From Cedecea davisae DSM 4568 (lineage in GTDB: Bacteria > Pseudomonadota > Gammaproteobacteria > Enterobacterales > Enterobacteriaceae), in assembly GCF_000412335.2 (NCBI RefSeq), contig NZ_KE161030.1:894490-958489 (forward strand): 64,000 nucleotides of DNA. Reading direction: 5' to 3'. Shown piece after piece: positions 36,940-44,961 of this stretch; position 1 is the first letter of the stretch; each line of letters begins with the position of its first letter. Below the pieces are notes generated by a model. The model was not told the origin of the DNA. It did no database searches and saw only the letters and a list, made by a program, of their open reading frames with translations. Made by a program: the position numbers and the translations under genes.

Positions 36940-37810
36940 AGTGCTTCTCGGCCGTCTTATCGTTAAATTCACTCAGCAGCAATTTGCCGCGATCTTCCGC
37001 GATTTCAGCGGTAAAAATCTGTTCTTTGCCAATAAAGACCGGCATGGGTTGGTTCAGTGAAAGCGGAATAATGTCTCCGGGTTCAATGTCGGCAATTTGC
37101 GCCACCGTCAGGTTCAGCGAGGCCAGGCGGCCGTTGAGCTTTAGCGGCAGGTCGTAGAACAGCCGCTCAATTTGCCCGGCGCTCAGGGCCGACTCCTTTT
37201 CGCTCTCGGTGCCGTCCGGCGTTCTCAGTTTCGCCAGCATGCGGTCAACGTGAAAATGGTCGAGCAGGATGGTAAAGCCACCCTGGTCATAACCTTCGAG
37301 GCTAAAGGTGATACACCACGACCACTGGCTAATGACCGTCGAATAATCGTTTTTAATTTCTAACTCTTCACCGAAGGTTTCTTTATTGACTATCAGGGCG
37401 GTAAGTTCCTGGCCCAGTTTATTCTTCAGTCGTTCTTCGGTTTTTGATACCGGCTGAGACAGATCCGGTGCCACCTGGGTGCTGTCTTTGCTCAGACCAT
37501 AATAGTCATGGAGAATATTCAGCAGCAAAATACGATCAATATCGAAAGCGAGATTGCCGTAGTTGGTGGAAAATATTTGTGTATTTTTATAATTTTTATC
37601 AATGGCGAACGTCATGTTTTTTAACATGACGTTAACTCTGAATTTTTTTAAGAAGTAAATACTCAAGCGCGCATCAAGAATATCGAAGCAATCATTCATG
37701 ATCTTTGGCAGCTTGTGCCACGGACGGCCAAGTTTATTTACTTCCAGCTTCACCAGGTCGGGAAGCCGATCGCGGTGATGAATTCTAAGTCGTTGTAGTA
37801 CAGGCTGCAT
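36926..37810 (-). CDS. fliM: Divergent lateral flagellar motor switch protein FliM (LfiM)
   Basis: A 294-residue FliM relative, about 40 residues shorter than E. coli FliM. It begins MQPVLQRLRIHHRDRL and lacks the N-terminal CheY-binding peptide (EIDALL type). No clear GGxG motif is seen in the middle domain. The C-terminal SpoA domain is present (IADIEPGDIIPLSLNQPMPVFIGKEQIF). This divergence suggests a motor that does not respond to CheY-P. It is the first gene of the minus-strand operon, facing lafK over a 505-base gap. Confidence 0.87.
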   Translation of the reverse strand: MQPVLQRLRIHHRDRLPDLVKLEVNKLGRPWHKLPKIMNDCFDILDARLSIYFLKKFRVNVMLKNMTFAIDKNYKNTQIFSTNYGNLAFDIDRILLLNILHDYYGLSKDSTQVAPDLSQPVSKTEERLKNKLGQELTALIVNKETFGEELEIKNDYSTVISQWSWCITFSLEGYDQGGFTILLDHFHVDRMLAKLRTPDGTESEKESALSAGQIERLFYDLPLKLNGRLASLNLTVAQIADIEPGDIIPLSLNQPMPVFIGKEQIFTAEIAEDRGKLLLSEFNDKTAEKHYESN

Positions 37811-37909
37811 AATTCTTCCGCATAACTATTGAATTTGACGGCGTCGCTAATGAGATTCATTATTGATTCATCAGCCGCCAAAAAAAAATATTACCTGGAG
37901 GTTTAAGTT

Positions 37910-37990
37910 ATGAGAATGAGGTGGCGCTCTTTATTAGCAGCAGCGGGTCATTACTTGAAAACATCTCATCACTTTTTTTCAGGACGTTGA
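37910..37990 (+). CDS. Possible 26-residue small protein between flagellar operons
   Basis: A short frame starts MRMRWRSLLAAAGHY, is basic with a short hydrophobic patch and ends HHFFSGR. It has an ideal SD (TGGAGG, 8 bases before ATG). A hairpin (TACGCCC/GGGCGTA) lies 11 bases after the stop. No homolog is recognised. Confidence 0.35.
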   Translation: MRMRWRSLLAAAGHYLKTSHHFFSGR

Positions 37991-38001
37991 TTAGACCTGC
38001 T

Positions 38002-38027
38002 TACGCCCGTTGTTGCAAGGGGGCGTA
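38002..38027 (+). terminator. Hairpin after the small frame, possible terminator
   Basis: A 7-bp stem TACGCCC/GGGCGTA with a 12-base loop, then GCTTATTAATC. The U-tract is poor. The rest of 38,030-38,315 is A+T-rich; I found no sigma-54 match there on either strand with correct GG-N10-GC spacing. Confidence 0.4.
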
Positions 38028-38315
38028 GCTTATTAATCTATTATTTATCCGAGGGCTATTAAGATTAATAACTTTTGTAACTCACTGTATTTTAATGATT
38101 AATATTTTAATATCCCTTAAAAATAAGACATTTCGTAGTACATCATTATACTCGCCACCAGTGATAGTCGCCGCATTGAGATGCCAGCGATTAAATAGCC
38201 GATACCAGACGCTTAACATAAACGGTCTTGATAATTGTTCTTTGTAATAAAGGGCGCATTAAGCCGGTTTTGCTGTCCTTATTAGTTTGAATTAATTATA
38301 GGTTGGTAACACATC

Positions 38316-39356
38316 ATGAACATGTTTGTGGAACACGACGCTGGTAATATTAATGGCTTTGTTGCCAGCGCACCCTCCAGCGTCAGTGTATTTGCGCTGG
38401 CTCGTCGCGTGGCGAACTTCAATGTGTCGGTATTAATTACCGGCGAAACAGGAACCGGTAAAGAATGCGTGGCTAAGTATATTCACGAGCACGCATCCGG
38501 CGTTGATGCTCCTTATATTGGAGTCAACTGCGCAGCGATTCCTGAAAGCATGCTGGAAGCTATTTTATTCGGCTATGAAAAGGGCGCATTTACCGGAGCG
38601 GTAACCAGCGTGGCGGGTAAGTTCGAACAGGCAAATGGCGGCACGTTATTGCTTGACGAAATTGGCGATATGCCGCTGGCGCTGCAGGCGAAACTATTAC
38701 GTGTATTACAGGAACAGGAAGTTGAGCGCCTGGGAAGCCATAAACGCATCCCGCTCGATATTCGCCTGATTGCCTCCACGAATAAAGATTTGCAGCTTGA
38801 GATTGCTGAAGGTCGTTTCCGCCAGGACTTGTTCTACCGTATTTCCGTGGTACCGATTCATATTACGCCGCTGCGCGAACGCCAGCAGGATATCGTGCCG
38901 CTGGCCCAGCGCTTTATTAGCAAGTATCACACTTTTCACCAGGGCAATACCCGCCTCGGCGAAGACGCCCGCCGTGCGCTGCTCAGCTATGACTGGCCGG
39001 GCAACGTCCGCGAGCTGGAAAACGTCATTCAGCGCGGCCTGATCCTTTGCAACGGCAGCGAAATTACCGCCAATGACTTTGGTCTTGCTCCGGCGGCTTC
39101 GCAAAGCTCTGGCATTGAGATGATGCCGGCCTGGCACGAAACCAAAAACGACGGCGTGCGCGGCGCGGTGGCGGCGATCCGCAACGTGAAGCTGCATGGC
39201 CGCATGGCCGAATACCAGTACATCATCGATCTGCTCAAGCGCCATCAGGGCAATAAATCTAAAACCGCACAGTTCTTAGGCATAACCCCTCGTGCGCTGC
39301 GCTACCGGCTGGCTTCGATGCGCGAAGAGGGCATTGATATTGAGTGTTACTCCTGA
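38316..39356 (+). CDS. lafK: Sigma-54-dependent lateral flagellar activator LafK
   Basis: A 346-residue enhancer-binding protein. It consists of an AAA+ domain (Walker A GETGTGKE at 43-50; GAFTGA sigma-54 contact loop at 90-95; Walker B LLLDEI at 111-116) and a Fis-type helix-turn-helix at the C-terminus (NKSKTAQFLGITPRALRYRLASM). It has no receiver or other N-terminal sensory domain, so activity is probably set by expression level or a partner. LafK is the master activator of Flag-2/lateral systems. It heads the fliEFGHIJ operon, and the perfect sigma-54 promoter before flgB is a likely target. Confidence 0.92.
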   Translation: MNMFVEHDAGNINGFVASAPSSVSVFALARRVANFNVSVLITGETGTGKECVAKYIHEHASGVDAPYIGVNCAAIPESMLEAILFGYEKGAFTGAVTSVAGKFEQANGGTLLLDEIGDMPLALQAKLLRVLQEQEVERLGSHKRIPLDIRLIASTNKDLQLEIAEGRFRQDLFYRISVVPIHITPLRERQQDIVPLAQRFISKYHTFHQGNTRLGEDARRALLSYDWPGNVRELENVIQRGLILCNGSEITANDFGLAPAASQSSGIEMMPAWHETKNDGVRGAVAAIRNVKLHGRMAEYQYIIDLLKRHQGNKSKTAQFLGITPRALRYRLASMREEGIDIECYS

Positions 39357-39375
39357 AAAGGAGAAGGAAACCGTT

Positions 39376-39738
39376 ATGGATAAAATTTCAGGATTAGGCA
39401 TGCCGATGGCGCAGCAGGAGATGCTCAATCGCCTGCAAAGTACCGCCGTCAGCGCCGGTTCCGGCTCTATTGCCGCGGCGCAGAACTTTGCTCCGTCGCT
39501 GAATAGCACCGCGCAGCCCGTCTCCTTCGGCAACGCGTTGAAGCAGGTCGTCAACAGCGTTGACCAACTTCAGCACTCCGCCAGCGCAAAGCAGACGGCC
39601 ATCGACACCGGGCAGAGCGATGATTTAACCGGCGCGATGATCGAAAGCCAGAAGGCCAGCGTGGCGTTCACGGCGATGATGCAGGTGCGCAATAAGCTCA
39701 CCAGCGCGCTGGATGAAGTGATGAACATTCCGCTCTAA
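39376..39738 (+). CDS. fliE: Lateral flagellar hook-basal body protein FliE (LfiE)
   Basis: A 120-residue rod/MS-ring junction protein. The C-terminal half is the conserved FliE domain: SFGNALKQVVNSVDQLQHSASAKQTAIDTG..DLTGAMIESQKASVAFTAMMQVRNKLTSALDEVMNIPL. GGAGAAGGAA precedes the ATG, which I prefer over an upstream frame inside lafK. It lies 19 bases after lafK and 10 before fliF. Confidence 0.93.
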   Translation: MDKISGLGMPMAQQEMLNRLQSTAVSAGSGSIAAAQNFAPSLNSTAQPVSFGNALKQVVNSVDQLQHSASAKQTAIDTGQSDDLTGAMIESQKASVAFTAMMQVRNKLTSALDEVMNIPL

Positions 39739-39748
39739 GGGCCTTACC

Positions 39749-41437
39749 TTGTTAAACAAAATTAAAACTCAGCTTGCGGCGCTGCCGGTACCGCAGGGGA
39801 ATCATAAAAAATGGCTTATTGGCGCCGCAGCCGTGTTGCTGACCGGCGCCATTGTCGCTTCGATATGGCGCAGCAGCGGCGGCTATGTCGCGCTGTATGG
39901 CGCCCAGGAAAATCTGCCTACCGCCCAGGTTGTTGAGGTGTTGGGCGCGGAGAACATTGCCTACCGTATCAACCCGGACAACGGGCAAATTCTGGTGGCC
40001 GAGAACAAGCTGTCTAAGGCGCGCATGGCGCTGGCGGCAAAAGGCATCAGCGCCGCGCTGCCGGAAGGCTACGAGCTGATGGATAAAGAAGAGATGCTCG
40101 GCAGCAGCCAGTTTGTGCAGAACGTTCGCTATAAACGCAGCCTCGAAGGCGAGCTGTCGAAGAGCATTATGGGGCTGGATCCGGTGGAGTCCGCGCGGGT
40201 TCATCTCGGCCTGAGCGAAGCCAGCTCCTTTGTGATGAGCAACAAGCCGGAAAGCAGCGCCTCGGTCATTATCCAGCTGCGCTACGGCAAAACGCTGGAC
40301 GAACCGCAGGTTGCGGCCATCGTGCAGCTGGTTTCCGGTAGCGTACCGGGCATGAAGGCCAGCAGCGTGCGGGTGGTCGATCAGAGCGGTAATCTTCTTT
40401 CAGAAGGCATTCAGAGCGGCAATAGCGGCCTGGCGGGTATTCGCCAGGCGAATGACGTTGTGCAGCGTATGAAGGCCGACACCGAAAAGAATATCTCCGG
40501 CCTGCTGACTTCGCTTGTCGGCAACAACAACTTCCGCATCAGCGTGGCCCCGCAGGTCGATATGAGCAGCGTGGAAGAGACCCAGGAACGCCTGGGGAAA
40601 GACGCCCGCGTTAGCGATGAAAATATTAGTCAGGAAAATACCACTAATGAGCTGGCGATGGGCGTGCCCGGCTCGCTGAGCAACCGTCCGGTTAATCAGC
40701 AGCCCGCGACGGCAAATGCACCGGCAAACGCCAACGCCAATGCCAATGCCGCTCAGGCGCAGTCTGCTTCTCCGCAATCCCTCAGCAGCCGCAACCAGGA
40801 ACAGCGCAAATACGCCTATGACCGCGATATTCGCCATATCCGCCATCCAGGGTATCAGCTCGAGAAGCTGCGCGTGGCGATTGCCCTGAACCAGAGCGCA
40901 CCGGCGCTGGCGAAAATCACGCCGGAGAAACTGGCGGGCCTGACCCGGCTGGTGGAAGACGCGGCGGGTATCGATAAAGCCAGGGGCGACTCATTAACGC
41001 TGGATGTTATGGCGTTTACCGCGCCAGAAGCCGCGGAATTCCCGGTGCTGAAATGGTGGCAAGATCCTCACATGCAGTATTGGGGGCAAACCGGCGGCAT
41101 AGGCCTGCTGGCGCTGCTGACCTTATTGTTTGGCGTCCGCCCGCTGGCGCAGCGCTTTGGCCGCCGCGAAGTGGTAGTTGCCGAGGCGGCCAATGAGCCG
41201 ATGCTGGATAGCGGCGCGCTGCTTGAAAACGAAATGATGACGACCGAAGAAGGGCTGGCGCCTGGCCTGCCGAAATCGTCGTTCCAGAATGATGACAATC
41301 TCCCTCCGCAAAGCTCCGGCCTTGAAACCAAAGTCGAATACTTGCAGATGCTCGCCCAGAGCGAAACCGAGCGTGTAGCGGAAGTCTTGAAACAGTGGAT
41401 CAACAGCAATGAGCGAAGCACCAGTAAGCAAGAGTAG
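39749..41437 (+). CDS. fliF: Lateral flagellar MS-ring protein FliF (LfiF)
   Basis: A 562-residue MS-ring protein. A membrane helix near residues 24-42 is followed by ring-building domains (GAENIAYRINPDNGQILVAENKLSKARMALAAKG; YELMDKEEMLGSSQFVQNVRYKRSLEGELSKSI). A low-complexity Ala/Asn linker sits around 320-345, with a second membrane helix near 440-460 and a C-terminal FliG-binding tail (VAEVLKQWINSNE). The start appears to be TTG with AAGG upstream; no ATG exists early enough to encode the first helix. Its end overlaps fliG by 29 bases. Confidence 0.94.
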   Translation: MLNKIKTQLAALPVPQGNHKKWLIGAAAVLLTGAIVASIWRSSGGYVALYGAQENLPTAQVVEVLGAENIAYRINPDNGQILVAENKLSKARMALAAKGISAALPEGYELMDKEEMLGSSQFVQNVRYKRSLEGELSKSIMGLDPVESARVHLGLSEASSFVMSNKPESSASVIIQLRYGKTLDEPQVAAIVQLVSGSVPGMKASSVRVVDQSGNLLSEGIQSGNSGLAGIRQANDVVQRMKADTEKNISGLLTSLVGNNNFRISVAPQVDMSSVEETQERLGKDARVSDENISQENTTNELAMGVPGSLSNRPVNQQPATANAPANANANANAAQAQSASPQSLSSRNQEQRKYAYDRDIRHIRHPGYQLEKLRVAIALNQSAPALAKITPEKLAGLTRLVEDAAGIDKARGDSLTLDVMAFTAPEAAEFPVLKWWQDPHMQYWGQTGGIGLLALLTLLFGVRPLAQRFGRREVVVAEAANEPMLDSGALLENEMMTTEEGLAPGLPKSSFQNDDNLPPQSSGLETKVEYLQMLAQSETERVAEVLKQWINSNERSTSKQE

Positions 41438-42446
41438 TAAAAGCAGCGCCGGTAACAGCGGGCGCTCGCGCATCGAGCAGGCGGCTATTTTGCTGCTGAG
41501 CGTGGGCGAAGACGCCGCGGCTCAGGTCATGCAGAAGCTAAGCCGTGAAGAGGTGATTTTGCTGAGCGAAACCATGGCGCGCCTGCACGGAGTAAAAGTG
41601 ACTCAGGCTCGCCAGGCGATGAACAACTTTTTCCAGGACTACCGCGAACAGAGCGGCATCAACGGCGCTTCGCGCACTTATCTGCGCAGCATTCTGGAGA
41701 AGGCGCTCGGCGGGGAAATCGCCCGCAGCGTTATCAACGGTATCTACGGCGACGAAATCCGCTACCGCATGGCTCGTCTGCAGTGGGTGGATGTTCCGCA
41801 ACTGGCGGCGCTTATTGAGCAAGAACACTTACAGCTCCAGGCGGTGTTCCTTGCCTTCCTGCCGCCGGACGTGGCGGCCAGCGTGCTGAGCGTGCTGCCG
41901 CAGGAACGTCAGGATGAAATCGTCTACCGCATCGCCAAGCTCGATGATGTTAACCGCGACGTTATCGACGAGCTGGACAGGCTTATCGACCGCGGCGTAG
42001 CGGTGCTTTCCGAGCACGGTTCTAAAGTGACCGGCATCAAGCATGCGGCCAACATCGTGAACCGTATTCCTGAGAACCAGCAGCAGTTGCTGGATCAGCT
42101 GCGCGAGCGCGACGAAGACGTGGTGGACGAGCTGAAGGACGAAATGTACGAGTTCTTCATCCTCAGCCGCCAGAACCAGAACACCCTCCAGCGCCTGATG
42201 GAAGAGATCCCGATGGAAGAGTGGGCCGTAGCGCTCAAGGGCACCGAGCCGGTGCTGCGTCAGGCCATCTGCAACGTGATGCCGAAGCGCCAGGTTCAAC
42301 TGCTGCAAAGCACCACTTCCCGCCTTGGGCCGGTGCCGGTGAGCCGTATCGAACAGGTGCGTAAAGAGATTATGGGCACCGTGCGCCAACTGGCGGAAGA
42401 CGGTGAAATCCAGGTTCAGCTGTTCGCTGAGCAGACGGTGGAATAA
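41409..42446 (+). CDS. fliG: Lateral flagellar motor switch protein FliG (LfiG)
   Basis: A 345-residue C-ring protein with the three FliG domains. The N-terminal part binds FliF (RIEQAAILLLSVGEDAAAQVMQKLSREEV). The middle part carries the EHPQ-like segment, here EQEHLQ. The C-terminal torque domain retains charged residues that contact the stator (LKGTEPVLRQAICNVMPKRQVQLLQ). It is therefore a rotating motor despite the unusual FliM. It overlaps fliF. Confidence 0.94.
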   Translation: MSEAPVSKSSKSSAGNSGRSRIEQAAILLLSVGEDAAAQVMQKLSREEVILLSETMARLHGVKVTQARQAMNNFFQDYREQSGINGASRTYLRSILEKALGGEIARSVINGIYGDEIRYRMARLQWVDVPQLAALIEQEHLQLQAVFLAFLPPDVAASVLSVLPQERQDEIVYRIAKLDDVNRDVIDELDRLIDRGVAVLSEHGSKVTGIKHAANIVNRIPENQQQLLDQLRERDEDVVDELKDEMYEFFILSRQNQNTLQRLMEEIPMEEWAVALKGTEPVLRQAICNVMPKRQVQLLQSTTSRLGPVPVSRIEQVRKEIMGTVRQLAEDGEIQVQLFAEQTVE

Positions 42447-42448
42447 GC

Positions 42449-43195
42449 ATGTTTAAACAGACCCGATCGGCAACGCTCGACAGGCTAACTTCGCGGCGCC
42501 AGGCGGTGGTTAAACCCCGGCTGCATAAATTCCCGCCGCTGCGTAAGAGCTGGCAGCAGGCAAGCCTTGAGCAGTCAGGCCAGACCCTTAACCCCGAAGA
42601 GTACCAGCAGCAGTTAATGCAGGGCTTCCAGGACGGCCTGAACCGGGGTTTTGCCCAGGGAATGGAAGAGGGCAAGGAAGAAGGCTACCAGGAAGGGGCG
42701 CGCCTCGGCTTTGAAGAGGGCATGCGCAAAGGGATGGAAGAGGGCAAGCAGCAGGCTCGCCAGCTGTTCCTCGACGCCGCCGAACCGCTGGATGGCCTGG
42801 TGGGAGAATTGCGCCAGTATCTGGGGGCTTATGAACAGCGTCGCCGTGAAGAGCTGCTACAGCTGGTGGAGAAAGTCACCCGGCAGGTGATCCGCTGCGA
42901 GCTGGCGCTGCACCCTACGCAGATGATGACCCTGGTGGAAGAGGCTCTCAACGGCCTGCCGCAGATCCCGGATCAAATCCGCGTCCTGCTCAACAATGAC
43001 GAATACCAGCGCATTAGCGAAGCCGAACCGGAAAAAGCTCGCCAGTGGGGGCTGTGCGCCGACCCGGAACTTGAAGCCGGAGAGTGCAAAGTCGTTACCG
43101 ACACCAGCGAAATGGACATTGGCTGCCAGCATCGCCTCGAGCAGTGCATGGACGTGCTGAAAGATAACCTGCTGCCGGAAGCTCAGGATGAGTAA
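42449..43195 (+). CDS. fliH: Lateral flagellar export regulator FliH (LfiH)
   Basis: A 248-residue FliH. The central region shows the family's glycine-repeat helices (GFQDGLNRGFAQGMEEGKEEGYQEGARLGFEEGMRKGMEEG), a GxxxG-type pattern about residues 60-105. The C-terminal domain resembles V/F-ATPase peripheral stalk subunits. FliH binds FliI and links it to the C-ring. It starts 2 bases after fliG and overlaps fliI by 8 bases. Confidence 0.92.
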   Translation: MFKQTRSATLDRLTSRRQAVVKPRLHKFPPLRKSWQQASLEQSGQTLNPEEYQQQLMQGFQDGLNRGFAQGMEEGKEEGYQEGARLGFEEGMRKGMEEGKQQARQLFLDAAEPLDGLVGELRQYLGAYEQRRREELLQLVEKVTRQVIRCELALHPTQMMTLVEEALNGLPQIPDQIRVLLNNDEYQRISEAEPEKARQWGLCADPELEAGECKVVTDTSEMDIGCQHRLEQCMDVLKDNLLPEAQDE

Positions 43196-44507
43196 TCAGG
43201 ACTTCGAGCAGGCGCTGCGCTCCATTGAAAACATCAACCTTGCCCGCGTGGCGGGGCGGCTGGTGCGTGTTAACGGCATTCTGCTTGAATGCGTTGGCTG
43301 CCGCCTTGCCGTGGGGCAGCTATGCCGTGTCGAAAGCGCCGAAGGCGAGTTTATGGACGCCCAGGTCGTCGGTTTTGACCGCGACGTCACCTGGCTGATG
43401 CCGTTTAAACACCCCACCGGGCTGATTGCCGGGGCGCGGGTGTTCCCGGCGGACAAGCAGGAAGGCGTGATGATTGGCGACCGCTGGCTCGGGCGCGTGG
43501 TGAACGGCCTCGGCGAGCCGCTGGATAACAAAGGTAAACTGACGGGCGACACCCCGCTGCCGCTGCATTTACCCCAGGTTCACCCGCTGACGCGCCAGGG
43601 CGTGGAGCAGCCGCTGGACGTGGGCGTGCGCACCATTAACGGCCTGCTGACCATCGGCAAAGGCCAGCGAGTGGGCCTGATGGCAGGCAGCGGCGTGGGC
43701 AAAAGCGTGCTGCTGGGGATGATAACCCGTTACACCCAGGCCGAAGTGGTGGTGGTCGGGCTTATCGGCGAACGTGGCCGTGAAGTGAAAGAGTTTATTG
43801 AGAACTCGCTCCAGGCTGAAGGGCTGGCGAAGTCGGTGATCGTTGCCGCGCCGGCGGACGAGTCGCCGCTGATGCGCATTAAAGCCACCGAACTGTGCCA
43901 CACCATCGCCAGTTACTACCGCGATAAAGGTAAAGATGTCCTGCTGCTGGTGGACTCGCTGACCCGCTACGCCATGGCCCAGCGCGAAATCGCCCTCTCC
44001 CTGGGGGAACCTCCCGCAACCAAAGGCTACCCGCCTTCGGCCTTCGGCATGATCCCTCGTCTGGTAGAAAGCGCCGGGAACAGCACCGGGAGCGGCACTA
44101 TGACCGCCATTTATACCGTGCTGGCCGAAGGCGACGACCAGCAGGATCCGATAGTTGACTGCGCCCGTGCGGTGCTGGACGGCCACATTGTGCTGTCGCG
44201 CCACCTTGCCGAAGCGGGGCATTACCCCGCCATCGACGTCGGGCAGTCCATCAGCCGCTGTATGAGCCAGGTCACCGAGCGCCAGCATCAGGTTGCCGCC
44301 AGAACGCTGAAGCAGCTGTATGCCGAATATCAAAACATTAAGCCGCTGCTGCCGCTGGGCGGTTACGTGGCGGGTGCAGACCCGCTTGCCGACCGGGCGG
44401 TAAAACTCTCCCCGGCGATTACGCAGTTTCTCCAGCAGGAGGTGCACGATGCGGCACCGCTTGCCAACTCTATCAGCGATTTATGCCTGCTGGCGCAGGC
44501 GGGATAA
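43188..44507 (+). CDS. fliI: Lateral flagellar export ATPase FliI (LfiI)
   Basis: A 439-residue F1-beta-like ATPase. Walker A is AGSGVGKS (166-173), Walker B is the DVLLLVDSLTRYAMAQREIALSLGEPPATKGYPPS region, and RTINGLLTIGKGQRVGLMAG precedes the P-loop. It forms a hexamer that energises type III export with FliH and FliJ. Length matches the family. Confidence 0.95.
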   Translation: MSNQDFEQALRSIENINLARVAGRLVRVNGILLECVGCRLAVGQLCRVESAEGEFMDAQVVGFDRDVTWLMPFKHPTGLIAGARVFPADKQEGVMIGDRWLGRVVNGLGEPLDNKGKLTGDTPLPLHLPQVHPLTRQGVEQPLDVGVRTINGLLTIGKGQRVGLMAGSGVGKSVLLGMITRYTQAEVVVVGLIGERGREVKEFIENSLQAEGLAKSVIVAAPADESPLMRIKATELCHTIASYYRDKGKDVLLLVDSLTRYAMAQREIALSLGEPPATKGYPPSAFGMIPRLVESAGNSTGSGTMTAIYTVLAEGDDQQDPIVDCARAVLDGHIVLSRHLAEAGHYPAIDVGQSISRCMSQVTERQHQVAARTLKQLYAEYQNIKPLLPLGGYVAGADPLADRAVKLSPAITQFLQQEVHDAAPLANSISDLCLLAQAG

Positions 44508-44513
44508 CCGGCG

Positions 44514-44951
44514 ATGAGCAAACTGATAACCACCCTTGAACAGCTGCATATACTGCGCAACCGCGCGGTGAAAGAGACCGGCGCGAAGCTGAATGCCCAG
44601 CAGCAGTTGTGCCAGCGCTATGAAAAAAATATCACCGCATTGACCTCGCTTGCGGCTGGCCTGACCCAGGCTGAGGGAACATCCGCTTTGCAAATGACTA
44701 ATCACTCCGGCTACAAGCGCACCATCCAGCGCGTTATCGACTGGCAAAAACAGGAACAGGCGCTGGCCGACCTGGAAGCGAGGCAGCTACAGGGCGCACT
44801 GCTCAATGAAGCCCGGCGCGAAAAAAGCCTGGAAGTGGTGCTGGAAGCAAAGCGCAGCGAACGCCGGGCGGAGTCCGAGCGGCGCGAACGTAAAACCACC
44901 GATGCGGTTTCCGCACAATGCTGGCTGCGGCAGCGGCTGGCACACCGCTAA
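44514..44951 (+). CDS. fliJ: Lateral flagellar export protein FliJ (LfiJ)
   Basis: A 145-residue, highly charged, mostly helical protein of FliJ size and position. It begins LITTLEQLHILRNRAVKETGAKLNAQQQLCQRYEKN and continues as a coiled coil rich in Arg, Glu and Gln. FliJ acts as the central stalk of the FliI ATPase and recycles chaperones. The sequence alone is low in landmarks; the call rests largely on the position after fliI. Confidence 0.87.
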   Translation: MSKLITTLEQLHILRNRAVKETGAKLNAQQQLCQRYEKNITALTSLAAGLTQAEGTSALQMTNHSGYKRTIQRVIDWQKQEQALADLEARQLQGALLNEARREKSLEVVLEAKRSERRAESERRERKTTDAVSAQCWLRQRLAHR

Positions 44952-44961
44952 GAGTTAATCT

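Noticed and set aside
38150..38200. Minus-strand TGGCAT...TGC as a sigma-54 promoter for fliM
   Set aside because: GG-to-GC spacing is nine, not ten, bases.
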